A DNA stretch of 64,000 nt from Deinococcus detaillensis (lineage in GTDB: Bacteria; Deinococcota; Deinococci; Deinococcales; Deinococcaceae), in NCBI RefSeq assembly GCF_007280555.1, contig NZ_VKDB01000012.1, positions 1-64,000 of the forward strand, given 5' to 3'. Below, in pieces: positions 54,272 through 63,772 of this stretch (the first letter of the stretch is position 1; the number at the start of each line of letters is the position of its first letter). The translations under genes were made by a program, and so were the position numbers. Below the pieces are notes generated by a model. It worked only from the letters and a program-made list of their open reading frames with translations, had not been told where the DNA came from and did not search any database.

Positions 54272-56002
54272 TCAGATTGGAAACTGCTGAACTTCATTTT
54301 TGAGTTGCTCTAATCTTGCCTGCAACTCACCGCTGCGCTGCTCGGCCCGCGTGAGGCGGCTTTGCTCCTGCTGGGTAAACTGGGTAAACGGCAAGGTGGC
54401 GTCACTCAAGCGGGCGTCGGCGCGTTCCTGCTCGCGCTGGTACTCGCGCCGCACGATGCTGTCTAAACTCTCGCGCAGAGCGGCCAGGCGGGTGCGGAGT
54501 TGCCGCAGAGCCGCCAGCCGCTTTTGGGGCAGCACGAACAGCCCGAGGCTCCCAACGGTCAGGAAGGCCAGCACGCCGGTAAAGTCGGCCAGCGCTCCGC
54601 CGAGGGCCAGCGCCGTGACGGTGCCGATCGCCACTCCGCCCGCGCCGAAGCCGATCACGCCTTTCAGGGCGTCCTCGGCGTCCTGCGAGAGCTGGCGCAT
54701 CAGGGCTTCCTGGGTGCCCTCGGCCAAGTGGCGCTGAGCGCTGCCAGAAATGCCCTCGACCAGCGCGGCGCGGTCATACGAAAAGCGGGGGCGGTTCAGA
54801 TTTTGCCCTGTCTCGGACGGCTGCTCGACTTGGCGGCGCGTCAAGTCGGCCTGCACGTCTTCCCAAAAGTGCAGATTGCTTTCCACGAAGCGGTCGATCA
54901 TGCTGCCGAACTGCTTTTCGATGGCTTCCGGCAAATCGGCCACCGCCTCTCGCTTAAAGGTGGCCTCCAGCTCGCGGGCGTTGACCAGCTGGCGCACGTT
55001 GCCGATTCGCAGGGCTTTGTCGATGAACTTGTCGGCCCGCACCTCAAATTCGCCCAACAAGCAGTTCATCCGGTTGAGCTGCCCGTCGAGTTCGGCCTGC
55101 ATGCTGCCGTGATGACGCTCGCGCTGCTCCTCCAAGCGGGTCAGGGTGGACAGATCAATTTTGAGGGCGCGGCGGGCTTCGGCAGAGCGGACATTCTCCG
55201 CACCCAGCAGTTCGGCGGCCACCCCCAGCGGCGAAGCCAGCTTGAGGCGGGTGCGCTCGGTTTCGGATAAGCGCATCTTGAGCACCTCGCGCAGGGCAGC
55301 GAATCCGGCGTCGCCGCCGCGCTGCTCGGCTCTCGCTGAGACCAAAAAGGTCGGCGGCGTCAGGCCCAGCGTGGCCCGCGCTCCACTTTCCACAAAAGCG
55401 CGAACCTGCTCACGGGCCTCAGCAGTTTCAAGCAGATCGGCTTTGTTGACCACCATGATGACGCTGCGGCCCCAGCGCCTCACCAGTTCCAGAAATTGCC
55501 GCTCCGACTCGGTGAAAGGCCGGTCAGCGCTGGTCAGAAACAACACCAGATCGGCGCGGGGCAAGAAGCCTTCGGTGAGCGCCTGATGCTGGCGGATGAT
55601 GGCGTTGGTGCCGGGGGTATCGACCAGCGCCACGCCTTCGAGCACGCTCAGCGGCACCCGCAGACGGCTGACGAACGGATCACTGGTGGCTTCCATCTGG
55701 CCTTCCAGTCCGTCCCTTTTCTCGCCGTGCAGCAGCACATAAATCCGGTCGGTGGTGGGCGTCACGCCTTCGGGCAGCACCTGATCGCCCAAGAGGGCAT
55801 TGATGAAACTGCTCTTGCCCGCGTTGAACTCGCCCACCACCACCAGCAAAAAGGCTTCGTCGAGGTTGCGAACACTCTGGCGGGCCTGCTCGGTGGCGGC
55901 GCTCGGGGCACCTTGCAACTCTAAAAAGGCTTGCAGGTCGGCCAGCAAGGTGCGCTCCCGCGTCAGCAGGTCTTGAACTTGGGCGGTGACGAGGAGGGTC
56001 AT
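54272..56002 (-). CDS. Bacterial dynamin-like GTPase
   Basis: This 576-residue dynamin-family protein has the GTPase motifs G1 GEFNAGKSS (57-65), G3 DTPGTN and G4 NKAD, followed by long helical regions. A pair of hydrophobic segments near residues 460-510 (IGFGAGGVAIGTVTALALGG, FTGVLAFLTVGSLGLFVL) would anchor it in a membrane, as in bacterial dynamins. It likely shapes or repairs membranes. ATG 56002 is preferred: TAAACT lies 7 nt before it on the minus strand. The frame continues to 56044 but without a start signal. Confidence 0.9.
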   Translation of the reverse strand: MTLLVTAQVQDLLTRERTLLADLQAFLELQGAPSAATEQARQSVRNLDEAFLLVVVGEFNAGKSSFINALLGDQVLPEGVTPTTDRIYVLLHGEKRDGLEGQMEATSDPFVSRLRVPLSVLEGVALVDTPGTNAIIRQHQALTEGFLPRADLVLFLTSADRPFTESERQFLELVRRWGRSVIMVVNKADLLETAEAREQVRAFVESGARATLGLTPPTFLVSARAEQRGGDAGFAALREVLKMRLSETERTRLKLASPLGVAAELLGAENVRSAEARRALKIDLSTLTRLEEQRERHHGSMQAELDGQLNRMNCLLGEFEVRADKFIDKALRIGNVRQLVNARELEATFKREAVADLPEAIEKQFGSMIDRFVESNLHFWEDVQADLTRRQVEQPSETGQNLNRPRFSYDRAALVEGISGSAQRHLAEGTQEALMRQLSQDAEDALKGVIGFGAGGVAIGTVTALALGGALADFTGVLAFLTVGSLGLFVLPQKRLAALRQLRTRLAALRESLDSIVRREYQREQERADARLSDATLPFTQFTQQEQSRLTRAEQRSGELQARLEQLKNEVQQFPI

Positions 56003-56034
56003 ACTGTTTAGTTTAAGCGCTGAGCGCTTTTTGC

Positions 56035-56040
56035 TAGCCT
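56035..56040 (+). promoter_or_regulatory. -10 box TAGCCT before the 105-residue gene
   Basis: TAGCCT ends 6 nt before the ATG at 56047. The dynamin promoter on the other strand overlaps within 30 nt. Confidence 0.5.
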
Positions 56041-56046
56041 GCACCC

Positions 56047-56364
56047 ATGAGCGACGACCAAATCCCCGCGCCTTACCACCGCGTTCCGGAACAAGAAGTG
56101 CTGGGCATTCAGTTCACCCTTGAAGACATGGACGAGATGCGCTTTGCCCGCGTGCTGCGCGACATCACGCAGGATCCGGCTTTTGCCGTGCCGCTGCAAG
56201 TCCGGGTTCTGGAGCCTCGCTCCGGCATAGACGGGCAGGTGACGCTGGCCTTTTTGCCCCAGGACCGCGAGAAAGCCAGTGCGGCGGTGCAGCGCCTCAA
56301 AACCATTTTGCTGCGCTACGGCGCACAGGTCGATCACATTCGGATGCCGGACAAGGAAGTTTAG
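56047..56364 (+). CDS. Conserved-looking small protein of unknown function
   Basis: A 105-residue protein with a balanced alpha/beta pattern: VLGIQFTLEDMDEMRFARVL, PLQVRVLEPRSG, VTLAFLPQDREKASAAVQRL and ILLRYGAQVDHIRM. The repeated beta-alpha-beta looks like a ferredoxin-like or ACT-type fold. No motif of a known family is seen. It is divergent from the dynamin gene and has its own leaderless promoter. It converges with the next gene. Confidence 0.65.
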   Translation: MSDDQIPAPYHRVPEQEVLGIQFTLEDMDEMRFARVLRDITQDPAFAVPLQVRVLEPRSGIDGQVTLAFLPQDREKASAAVQRLKTILLRYGAQVDHIRMPDKEV

Positions 56365-56374
56365 AGCAGTCTGC

Positions 56375-56941
56375 TCAGCCTTGCCCCTGCATCCGCTGTA
56401 AGCCCACCTCAATCAGTTTTTCTCCGGCGGCGCTCACATCACCTGAAAGCTCAGCCGCGCCGGTAAATTTCATGCCCACCACCAGCAATTCTAGGGGGCC
56501 AATCGGCTGGGGTTCATCGCCGCCGGGCGGAAAAGGCCCGTGCTTGGGAAGATGAATGACGATGATGCCGTTGCCGCAGTAGTCGTCCACGAAACGCCGG
56601 ATCATGTCGCTGCCGTAGGCCCGCAGACTGGCCCCGGCCTCCTTGGGCAAAGCGGCCGCCAGCATCTCCAAGTGATCCACCCGGTCAAGTATCACCTCGG
56701 CCAGCGCGGAGGCGGCGGCCCACCGCGGCGGGAGCGGCTGCGGATTGAGCGTCACAGCCCGCCAAGGCTCCGGTTGCAACCCCATCACGTGGAGTTTGTC
56801 CCGCGCCTGCCGGATGACTGGCCCCCAAGGGCCACGCGGCTCATTGGAGTCGTCGGGGTTGGGATAGCCAGTCAGCGCACCCACCAAAGAAAAGAGGGCC
56901 TGGCGGGAAATGTTGATGTTCTCAGAGCGTTGCTGCTGCAT
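56375..56941 (-). CDS. Protein of unknown function
   Basis: A 188-residue soluble protein. The first part is helical (ISRQALFSLVGALTGYPNPDD); then comes WRAVTLNPQPLPPRWAAASALAEVILDRVDHLEML-type sequence with a proline-rich turn, and KHGPFPPGGDEPQPIGPLEL near the end. No signal peptide or membrane helix. ATG 56941 is supported by GAGGAG 5 nt before it; a start at 56962 lacks a site. I do not recognise a family. It converges with the small gene to its left, with 10 nt between the stops. Confidence 0.65.
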   Translation of the reverse strand: MQQQRSENINISRQALFSLVGALTGYPNPDDSNEPRGPWGPVIRQARDKLHVMGLQPEPWRAVTLNPQPLPPRWAAASALAEVILDRVDHLEMLAAALPKEAGASLRAYGSDMIRRFVDDYCGNGIIVIHLPKHGPFPPGGDEPQPIGPLELLVVGMKFTGAAELSGDVSAAGEKLIEVGLQRMQGQG

Positions 56942-57059
56942 AAAGTCTCCTCTAATCGGCAAGAAGGGCGGCTGGAACCAAGGATTCCCGGACGCCCTGA
57001 ACTTAGTCCAGCAGGCATCAAAAGCCCGTCAAACTTCTGTCAAAGACAGCTGACTGCTC

Positions 57060-57065
57060 TAGACT
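57060..57065 (+). promoter_or_regulatory. -10 box TAGACT before the esterase gene
   Basis: TAGACT ends 7 nt before the ATG at 57073. Confidence 0.6.
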
Positions 57066-57072
57066 CCCCTTT

Positions 57073-58098
57073 ATGGCCGTTTCCGTTGCAGGCACCCACG
57101 TCACCTTCACCCCGCCCACAGGCGCAACCGCGCTGCTGGGCGATTTCACCGACTGGCTCAAGCAGCCGCCGCTGCCGGTGGTGGGCGGCCAACCCATCAC
57201 CCTGACGCTGCCGCGCGGCGCATGGGTGGAATACGCTTGGCTGGACGCGGCAGGCCAACCGTTTGCCGATCCCGACAATTCGCAAAAGTCGCTCAATCCG
57301 TGGTGGAATTACCCCCGCGCCGCCGAAGTGGGCGAGTACCCGCGCCACTGGCTGTGGCAAGGTGACGCGACCAACAACCCTGCCCAGCGCGGCGAAGCGC
57401 ACCGGATGGCCTGGGAAGGCCGGGTCTTTTCGGGCAAGCGCCGGGGCTACGTCTACACCCCGCCGGGCTATGACGCGGCCCGCAGCTATCCGGTGTACTA
57501 CATCCAAGACGGCGTGGCGTTTTACCGCACCGGCAAGCTGAGCGAACTGCTGGATAGAGCGCTGGTACGAGACTTGATTGATCCGGCCATCCTAGTTTTC
57601 GTGGAGCCGCTCGACCGCAACGCCGAGTATTACCTGAATGAGCGCTACTTCGACTTTTTGCAGAGCGAAGTGCTGGAGCAAGTCGAGCAGCGCTTTTCGG
57701 TCAGCCGCGAGGCCGCTGGGCGCGGGCTGTGGGGCGCGTCGCTGGGCGGCCTGATCAGCCTTTACACCGCCTGGCAGCACCCCGACGTGTTCAGCAAAGT
57801 CATCAGTCACAGCGGGGCCTTCATTGCCGCGCCAGATGGCAGGCAAGGCAGCACCATTGACACCACGTCGGCGGGCGAGTGGCTGCGCGAGCAACTCCAG
57901 CTCAGGCCGCCGACAGACCTCCAGCTCAGCCTCGATACCGGCACGCTGGAATGGCTGCTCTCGCCCAACCGCCGGATGGCCGCCGCGCTGCAAGACCTGA
58001 ATATTCGCCATCAGTACCGCGAATACCCCAGCGGCCACAACTGGGTGACGTGGCAAAACGCTTTGCCGGAAGCGCTGCTGTATATGCAGGGCCGCTAG
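57073..58098 (+). CDS. Enterochelin-esterase-like alpha/beta hydrolase
   Basis: This 341-residue protein has an N-terminal beta-sandwich (THVTFTPPTGATALLGDFTD, carbohydrate-binding-like) and a C-terminal alpha/beta hydrolase of the esterase D/Fes type. The nucleophile is in GASLGG within GLWGASLGGLISLYTAWQHP; the His is near the end in GHNWVTWQN. Fes-type enzymes cleave siderophore or polyester bonds. It has no signal peptide. The substrate is not determined, but the layout is common in Deinococcus. Confidence 0.85.
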   Translation: MAVSVAGTHVTFTPPTGATALLGDFTDWLKQPPLPVVGGQPITLTLPRGAWVEYAWLDAAGQPFADPDNSQKSLNPWWNYPRAAEVGEYPRHWLWQGDATNNPAQRGEAHRMAWEGRVFSGKRRGYVYTPPGYDAARSYPVYYIQDGVAFYRTGKLSELLDRALVRDLIDPAILVFVEPLDRNAEYYLNERYFDFLQSEVLEQVEQRFSVSREAAGRGLWGASLGGLISLYTAWQHPDVFSKVISHSGAFIAAPDGRQGSTIDTTSAGEWLREQLQLRPPTDLQLSLDTGTLEWLLSPNRRMAAALQDLNIRHQYREYPSGHNWVTWQNALPEALLYMQGR

Positions 58099-58189
58099 GT
58101 ATACAAGGCCGCTAACTGCTCCTACCCGGCCCCTTTGCCAACCTTCTCAGAGGGCCGCCCCGTATAGTGGCGGTGTAGGGGTTCTGACT

Positions 58190-58924
<735 letters not shown>

Positions 58925-58937
58925 AATGGAGAACGCC

Positions 58938-59882
58938 GTGAGCCGCCCTGCCCTGAGTGTGAACCGGGTTTCCCACTTCGTGCGCTACTGGTGGCAGCGC
59001 CTGCTGCACAACTTGCCGCAGAAGTTTCTGGCGCTGCTGCTGGCCTTTGCGCTGTGGTTCGTGGCCACCGAAGACCGCCGCGCCAGCATTCAGCAAAATT
59101 TTAGTGTGGCCGTCGACGTGCGCGACACCACCGGGGGCAGCGAAAAACGGGCGGTCAGCGGCCTGAATCCGGCCAGCGTGATCGTGACCCTCAGCGGTAG
59201 CCGCCAGCGCCTCGCGGCCCTGAATGCCAGCGATATTCAGGCGTTCGTGGACATCACCGACTTGCCCGACGGCGAATTCAGCCGCACCGTGCGGGTGGTC
59301 GGCCCCGACGCCACCCGCAGCCTCAAGGTCGCGCCGACGGTGGCGCAGGGCCGCATCGACGCCGAGCTGAGCCGCACCCAGCCGGTGATCCTCAGTGTCA
59401 CCGCGCCGCCCAGCGACAGCGTGCCGAGGTACGTTCTCGCGCCGCGCCAGGTCACGGTCAGCGGGCCGAGTCAGGTGGTCGGCACCGTCGAGCGGGTGAT
59501 TACCGAGCCGGTGACGCTCTCGCAGGGCAACCAGACCGAGGCCCGTTTGTTGGCGCTGGACGCCAAAGGCAAAACGGTGGACGTGCGCCTGACACCTTCG
59601 AGCATCACGGTGGACCGGATCGACAGCGGCAATTTGCCGATTCGCAGCGTGCCGGTCAGGCTCAGCGGGGTGCCGAGCAATCTGAGCGTGCTTTCGTCCA
59701 ACGTCGAGCCGTCCACCGTGCGGCTGATCGGCCCCGCCGAGACGCTGGCCCGCATCAGTAGCGTGACCGCCAGCGTCGTCTACCGACCCGGCACCTTCAG
59801 CGCACAGCCCAGCCTGGTGCTGCCTGACGGTGTCCGCGCCCTTGACCGGGTGACGGTGCAGCTCACGGTGGCGGCCAAATGA
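58938..59882 (+). CDS. cdaR: CdaR/YbbR-domain regulator of c-di-AMP synthesis
   Basis: The 314-residue protein has a membrane helix (FLALLLAFALWFVAT) and four YbbR repeats of about 80 residues outside the membrane (VAVDVRDTTGGSEKRAV, ILSVTAPPSDSVPRY). CdaR tunes CdaA activity. GTG 58938 is preferred since GGAG lies 6 nt before it; ATG 58926 is possible. The stop overlaps the ATG of the next gene by 4 nt. Confidence 0.87.
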   Translation: MSRPALSVNRVSHFVRYWWQRLLHNLPQKFLALLLAFALWFVATEDRRASIQQNFSVAVDVRDTTGGSEKRAVSGLNPASVIVTLSGSRQRLAALNASDIQAFVDITDLPDGEFSRTVRVVGPDATRSLKVAPTVAQGRIDAELSRTQPVILSVTAPPSDSVPRYVLAPRQVTVSGPSQVVGTVERVITEPVTLSQGNQTEARLLALDAKGKTVDVRLTPSSITVDRIDSGNLPIRSVPVRLSGVPSNLSVLSSNVEPSTVRLIGPAETLARISSVTASVVYRPGTFSAQPSLVLPDGVRALDRVTVQLTVAAK

Positions 59883-61330
59883 CGGCGCAGCGGGCCGAGG
59901 CCCGTCCAGAACAGCCGCTGGCCGAGTTGATCGGTGTCTCCACCGGACGCGGGGTGCCGCCGCTGCAAAACGTGACGTTTAGCCTCAGACCCGGTGAGGC
60001 GTGGCTCATTTCCGGCCCGAACGGCGGCGGCAAAAGCACTTTTCTTAAGTTGCTGCGCGGCGAGTTGTCGCCCACGCAGGGCAAGCGCAGCTATTTTCTG
60101 GGCGGTCAGCCACGAACGTCGGCGGTGCGGGCCATGAAAGCGCTGGCCCTCGTTTCGCCGGAGCAAGAAGCCTTTTACCTGACCCGCGACTGGGTGCAGA
60201 CGGTGGCCGACGTGCTGCTCTCCGGTTACAGCGGCGACACCCTCAGGCTGTGGGAGGCTTCCCCCGAAGCGGCGGCGCGGCTGGCCGAAGTCTCGGCGCA
60301 AGTCGGCTTACAAGCATTGCTGGAGCGCGATTTTAGAACACTCAGTCACGGTCAGCGCCGCCGCGCTCTGCTGGGCCGCGCCCTGATGCCGCGCCCCGCT
60401 GCCCTGCTGCTCGACGAATTCACCGACGGCCTGAGCGTCACGGCCCGCAGGGAACTGCGCGGCGTGCTGGAGAGCGTGGCGGCGCAGGGGGTGGCGGTGG
60501 TGCTGGTCACGCACCGCCCTGAAGAAGCGCCCCAGTTGGCCTGGAAACACGCCCACATCGCCGCCGGAAAACTGATTGTGGACGCGCCGCCGCCTGCCTT
60601 GCCCAGCCGACCCGCCGCCTTTGAATTGACTGCGCCCGCCCAAGAAAAGGGCCGTGTTCTGGTGCAACTCGAACAGGCTGAGGTCTACCGCAACGGCCAC
60701 CACGCCCTCGGCCCCATCACTTGGACGTGGCGCGAAGGACAGCACTGGCTGGTGACCGGCGAAAACGGCTGCGGCAAAAGCACCCTGGCCCGTTTGGTGG
60801 CCGGAGAATTTCACCCGGCGCTCGGAGGCCGGGTCAGCCGACCTTTCCTGAGACGCGATCTGCTCAGCGAGCGCCAGCAGCACATCGGCCTGCTGGGAGC
60901 CGAACTCGCCATTCGCCAGCGCCGCGACTGGAGCGGCAGAGAAGTCATCGGCTCGGCTTTTGGCGGCACCGAGGGGTTTACCCACCCGCTGAGCGCCGAG
61001 CAGCAGGAGCAGGTCGAAGGATTGGCCGAGCGCCTCGGAGCCGCCGACCTGCTCAGCCGCTCCGCCGAAACGCTGTCGCAGGGCCAACTCCGGCGGCTGC
61101 TGCTGGGCCGGGCGCTGATTCACCGCCCCAAACTCCTGATCGTCGACGAGGGGCTGGACTTTCTGGACGTCGCCGCCCGAAAAGAGGTGCTGGCCCTGCT
61201 CGGCGAGATGATGGCGGGCGGCACCCACCTGCTGGTGATCGCCCACCGCGAGGAGGACGCCCCGGTAGGAATGACGCACCATTTGAAGTTGGAGGCAGGA
61301 CGGGTGGTGGGGCTTTTGCCGAGTCCTTGA
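59879..61330 (+). CDS. Two-domain ABC ATPase (ModF-like)
   Basis: This 483-residue protein holds two ABC ATPase domains with no membrane part: Walker A GPNGGGKST and GENGCGKST, signatures LSHGQRRRALLGRAL and LSQGQLRRLLLGRAL, Walker B ALLLDEFTDGLS and LLIVDEGLDFLD. This is the ModF layout, a soluble factor linked to molybdate use in some bacteria. It overlaps cdaR by 4 nt, which suggests co-expression with c-di-AMP synthesis; the meaning is unclear. The start is ATG. Confidence 0.85.
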   Translation: MTAQRAEARPEQPLAELIGVSTGRGVPPLQNVTFSLRPGEAWLISGPNGGGKSTFLKLLRGELSPTQGKRSYFLGGQPRTSAVRAMKALALVSPEQEAFYLTRDWVQTVADVLLSGYSGDTLRLWEASPEAAARLAEVSAQVGLQALLERDFRTLSHGQRRRALLGRALMPRPAALLLDEFTDGLSVTARRELRGVLESVAAQGVAVVLVTHRPEEAPQLAWKHAHIAAGKLIVDAPPPALPSRPAAFELTAPAQEKGRVLVQLEQAEVYRNGHHALGPITWTWREGQHWLVTGENGCGKSTLARLVAGEFHPALGGRVSRPFLRRDLLSERQQHIGLLGAELAIRQRRDWSGREVIGSAFGGTEGFTHPLSAEQQEQVEGLAERLGAADLLSRSAETLSQGQLRRLLLGRALIHRPKLLIVDEGLDFLDVAARKEVLALLGEMMAGGTHLLVIAHREEDAPVGMTHHLKLEAGRVVGLLPSP

Positions 61331-61345
61331 GACAAGCTTTATTTT

Positions 61346-61373
61346 TTGGCCCCGACATCCAAGCGAGTACAAT
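61346..61373 (+). promoter_or_regulatory. Promoter before the CHRD-like/cupredoxin gene
   Basis: TTGGCC (61346-61351) and TACAAT (61368-61373) are 16 nt apart and end 29 nt before the ATG at 61403. Confidence 0.55.
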
Positions 61374-61402
61374 CAGGCGTATTACTCACTGAGGTCACTC
61401 CT

Positions 61403-62161
61403 ATGCTGCCCAGGTTATTTGCCCGTATCCTCGTTGGTTGTGCCGCCCTGAATCTGGGCTTCTCGCTGGCCGCGCCCGCCGCCGTTTATCCGTTCCGTCA
61501 CAATCTGCCCCCCACCCTTGAGCCTCAGGCTGCCGGTCAACTGACGGTGCAGACACTGGCATCTGGGCGCACCGAATCGCTGCTGAGTCTCAGCGGCCTG
61601 ACGCCCCAGACCGCTTACATGGCCCACTATCACGCGCTGGGCGCTCAACCCGGGGCCTCGGCGTGCGACTCTGACGGCCCGGTGACGTTGGGATTTCCCG
61701 CCTTCAAAGCTGACGCGCAGGGGCGGGCCAGCGTCAAGCTGAGCGCCGCGCCGAATGTGCTGGCCGGCAACGCGGGCGCGTATGTCAATGTCCACCTGGC
61801 GAGTGACCCGGCCAGCGTGCCGCTGTGCGCCGCCGTACTCAAGGTCGCCGTACTGAATGGCAAGGCCGCGCCCGTGAATGCAAAGGCCGCGCCCGCGCCG
61901 GTCAGCTTGCAAAAGATCAGCATCATCGACAATGCCTTTCGCCCGCCTACCCTCAGTATCAAGGTGGGCGACACCGTGACCTGGACGCACGACGGCCAGA
62001 TTACCCACAACGTCAAATCCACCACCGCCGCCGGCCCTCAATCCGGAGACCTGCACCACGGCGATACCTACAGTTTTACCTTCAAACAGGCGGGCACGTA
62101 TTTGTTTTACTGCTCGTACCATGAAGGCATGAGCGGGACCATCACTGTGACCAACCGCTAA
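61403..62161 (+). CDS. Secreted protein with CHRD-like and cupredoxin domains
   Basis: This 252-residue secreted protein has a signal peptide (ARILVGCAALNLGFSLAAPA). Residues 25-150 form a beta-domain with HYH, SDGPV and YVNVHLASDP, close to CHRD domains, and two cysteines that may pair. Residues 165-252 are a cupredoxin: type 1 copper ligands in HNVKS and YCSYHEGMSG (His, Cys, His, Met). Together it looks like a copper-binding electron-transfer or redox protein in the envelope. ATG 61403 is chosen; an upstream frame to 61346 has no signal peptide. It precedes a paralogue of the first domain. Confidence 0.85.
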   Translation: MLPRLFARILVGCAALNLGFSLAAPAAVYPFRHNLPPTLEPQAAGQLTVQTLASGRTESLLSLSGLTPQTAYMAHYHALGAQPGASACDSDGPVTLGFPAFKADAQGRASVKLSAAPNVLAGNAGAYVNVHLASDPASVPLCAAVLKVAVLNGKAAPVNAKAAPAPVSLQKISIIDNAFRPPTLSIKVGDTVTWTHDGQITHNVKSTTAAGPQSGDLHHGDTYSFTFKQAGTYLFYCSYHEGMSGTITVTNR

Positions 62162-62209
62162 CAGCGGGCGTCAAATGCACCGAGATTCAGAGAAGACAAG
62201 GAGATTATG

Positions 62210-62659
62210 ATGAAAGCAAGCAAAGTTATTTTGGGAATGGCGGCCATGTCGATGCTGGGATCGTGCGCCATGATGATGGCCAAGCCCACCACCTACACCT
62301 TCAAGCACAACGCAGTGGCAGCGGATCCGTCGGCGATGGGCACGGCGGCCGTCATGGCCGATAGCGCCGGCATGAGCAAAACCACCCTGACCCTCAGCGG
62401 CCTGACGCCCGGCAAAGCCTACATTGCCCACTACCACGCCTTCGGCCCGGATTCGAGCACTAATCCGTGTGCGTCTAACGGCCCCGTCAGCGTCGGGTTC
62501 CCCAACTTCACCGCTGACGCCGCCGGAAGCGCCACGGTGATGCTGAGCGCCGACATGACCAAGATCGCCGGTGACATGGGCGCTTACATCAACGTCCACT
62601 ACGCCAGCGATCCCAGCGTCGTGCCGGTGTGCGCCGCGATCAAAATGACCAAGGGCTAA
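62210..62659 (+). CDS. CHRD-like lipoprotein
   Basis: The 149-residue lipoprotein has lipobox MLGSC (C19). The mature part is one CHRD-like domain with AHYHAFGPD, SNGPVSVGF, YINVHYASDPSVVPVC and two cysteines, closely matching the N-terminal domain of the upstream gene. It arose by duplication of that domain. ATG 62210 is preferred to ATG 62207 because AAGGAG is 6 nt away. Function is unknown. A strong bidirectional hairpin follows. Confidence 0.82.
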   Translation: MKASKVILGMAAMSMLGSCAMMMAKPTTYTFKHNAVAADPSAMGTAAVMADSAGMSKTTLTLSGLTPGKAYIAHYHAFGPDSSTNPCASNGPVSVGFPNFTADAAGSATVMLSADMTKIAGDMGAYINVHYASDPSVVPVCAAIKMTKG

Positions 62660-62667
62660 GCACCCGC

Positions 62668-62717
62668 CAAAGGTAAAGGTGGCCTCCCACAAGTTGGGGA
62701 GGCCACCTTTACCTTTG
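62668..62717. terminator. Perfect 21-bp inverted repeat between convergent genes
   Basis: Arms of 21 nt (62668-62688 and 62697-62717) are perfect complements around an 8-nt loop. It sits between the stops of the CHRD-like gene (plus) and the DUF4384 gene (minus), so it probably ends both transcripts. The arms include AAAGG...CCTTT at the base. Confidence 0.9.
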
Positions 62718-62725
62718 AGCTTAAT

Positions 62726-63598
62726 TCAGCGGCGAATAATCTGCACGTCGAACTTGCCGCCGCGCACGCTGATGATCAGCTGGGCGCTGTCGTCGCCTTG
62801 AAAGCGGGCGTTGACGGTGTTGCCGCGCTCGTCACGGTTGACCAAGCGGTAGCCCTTGCTTTGCAGTTCGTTGGCGTACTGGATGTAGATCTGAGCGGTG
62901 GTCTGCTGGCTCTCGAACTGGGTGCGCCAGACGGGCTGGGTGTTCCAAGCCGGCAGCGTCACGACGGGCGAGTTGTAGACCGGAGCCGCGTTGCCGGTGG
63001 AGCCGTAGGCCACGTTGTAGTACGCCACGTCACTGATCCAGCTGTTCTGGGGAATCGGGTTCTGAACCGGGTTGACCACGATGCTCAGCGCCTGGGCGAG
63101 CTGCTGCTGGCCCTGCACGTTGCTCACGGCAAAGTTGCTCTGGCTGTCACTGAAGCTGGCAATCGAGGAGGTGTTGAGCGGGGTCAAGCTGGCCAGCGCC
63201 AAGACTTTGTTGAGGCCGTAGGGCGCGGCGATGTCGAAGGTGAACTGATCGCCGGCGGCCGGGAACGCCTTGACGGTGTTGGCCTTGACGAAGTTCGCGC
63301 CGCTGGCAAAGCGGTTGGGCAAAATCATGTCCACTTTGCCGTTGGGGTCAACGTTGAAGAGGTACACGTACGCGTCGCTGCTGACGCGGGTGTAGATGCG
63401 AATCTTGTCGTTGACCTTGTAGTTGGGCACCTTCGAGCCGGAGGTGTCGCGGTCCGTCCAGACCTGCACCGAGAGCGAGGCCGGAAGCGGGTTGACGATG
63501 ATGCTCTGGGCACTGATCTTGGGCGCGGCGTGGGCGGGAGCGCTCAGGAGACCAAGCGAAAGGCCGAGGGTGACGGCGGAGATCAGGGTCTTTTTCAT
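62726..63598 (-). CDS. Secreted DUF4384 protein, second paralogue
   Basis: A 290-residue secreted protein with signal peptide (LISAVTLGLSLGLLSAPAHA). Its DUF4384 domain ([35 protein letters not shown]) matches the protein at 52205 closely. Where that protein has PEGA repeats, this one ends with an unrelated region (TTAQIYIQYANELQSKGYRL, QLIISVRGGKFDVQIIRR). ATG 63598 is chosen since it starts the signal peptide. Both are likely envelope proteins that share a binding domain. Confidence 0.83.
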   Translation of the reverse strand: MKKTLISAVTLGLSLGLLSAPAHAAPKISAQSIIVNPLPASLSVQVWTDRDTSGSKVPNYKVNDKIRIYTRVSSDAYVYLFNVDPNGKVDMILPNRFASGANFVKANTVKAFPAAGDQFTFDIAAPYGLNKVLALASLTPLNTSSIASFSDSQSNFAVSNVQGQQQLAQALSIVVNPVQNPIPQNSWISDVAYYNVAYGSTGNAAPVYNSPVVTLPAWNTQPVWRTQFESQQTTAQIYIQYANELQSKGYRLVNRDERGNTVNARFQGDDSAQLIISVRGGKFDVQIIRR

Positions 63599-63759
63599 GT
63601 CCGCAGTGTGACGCGGGGCACTGACGCGAGCCTGACGCAGAGGGTCAAGGGAGGGGGGATAACTTCTCACGGCCTGGTCAGACAGCTCAGTCAGATGGCC
63701 CGGTCAGTTTGCTGGCCCGATACGTTGTGCTGATGCCATTGCCCAGCCGCGCAGGGGGG

Positions 63760-63765
63760 TAGCAT
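63760..63765 (+). promoter_or_regulatory. -10 box TAGCAT before clpS
   Basis: TAGCAT ends 7 nt before the ATG at 63773; an in-frame ATG at 63764 overlaps the box and is less likely to be used. Confidence 0.55.
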
Positions 63766-63772
63766 GCAGGCA

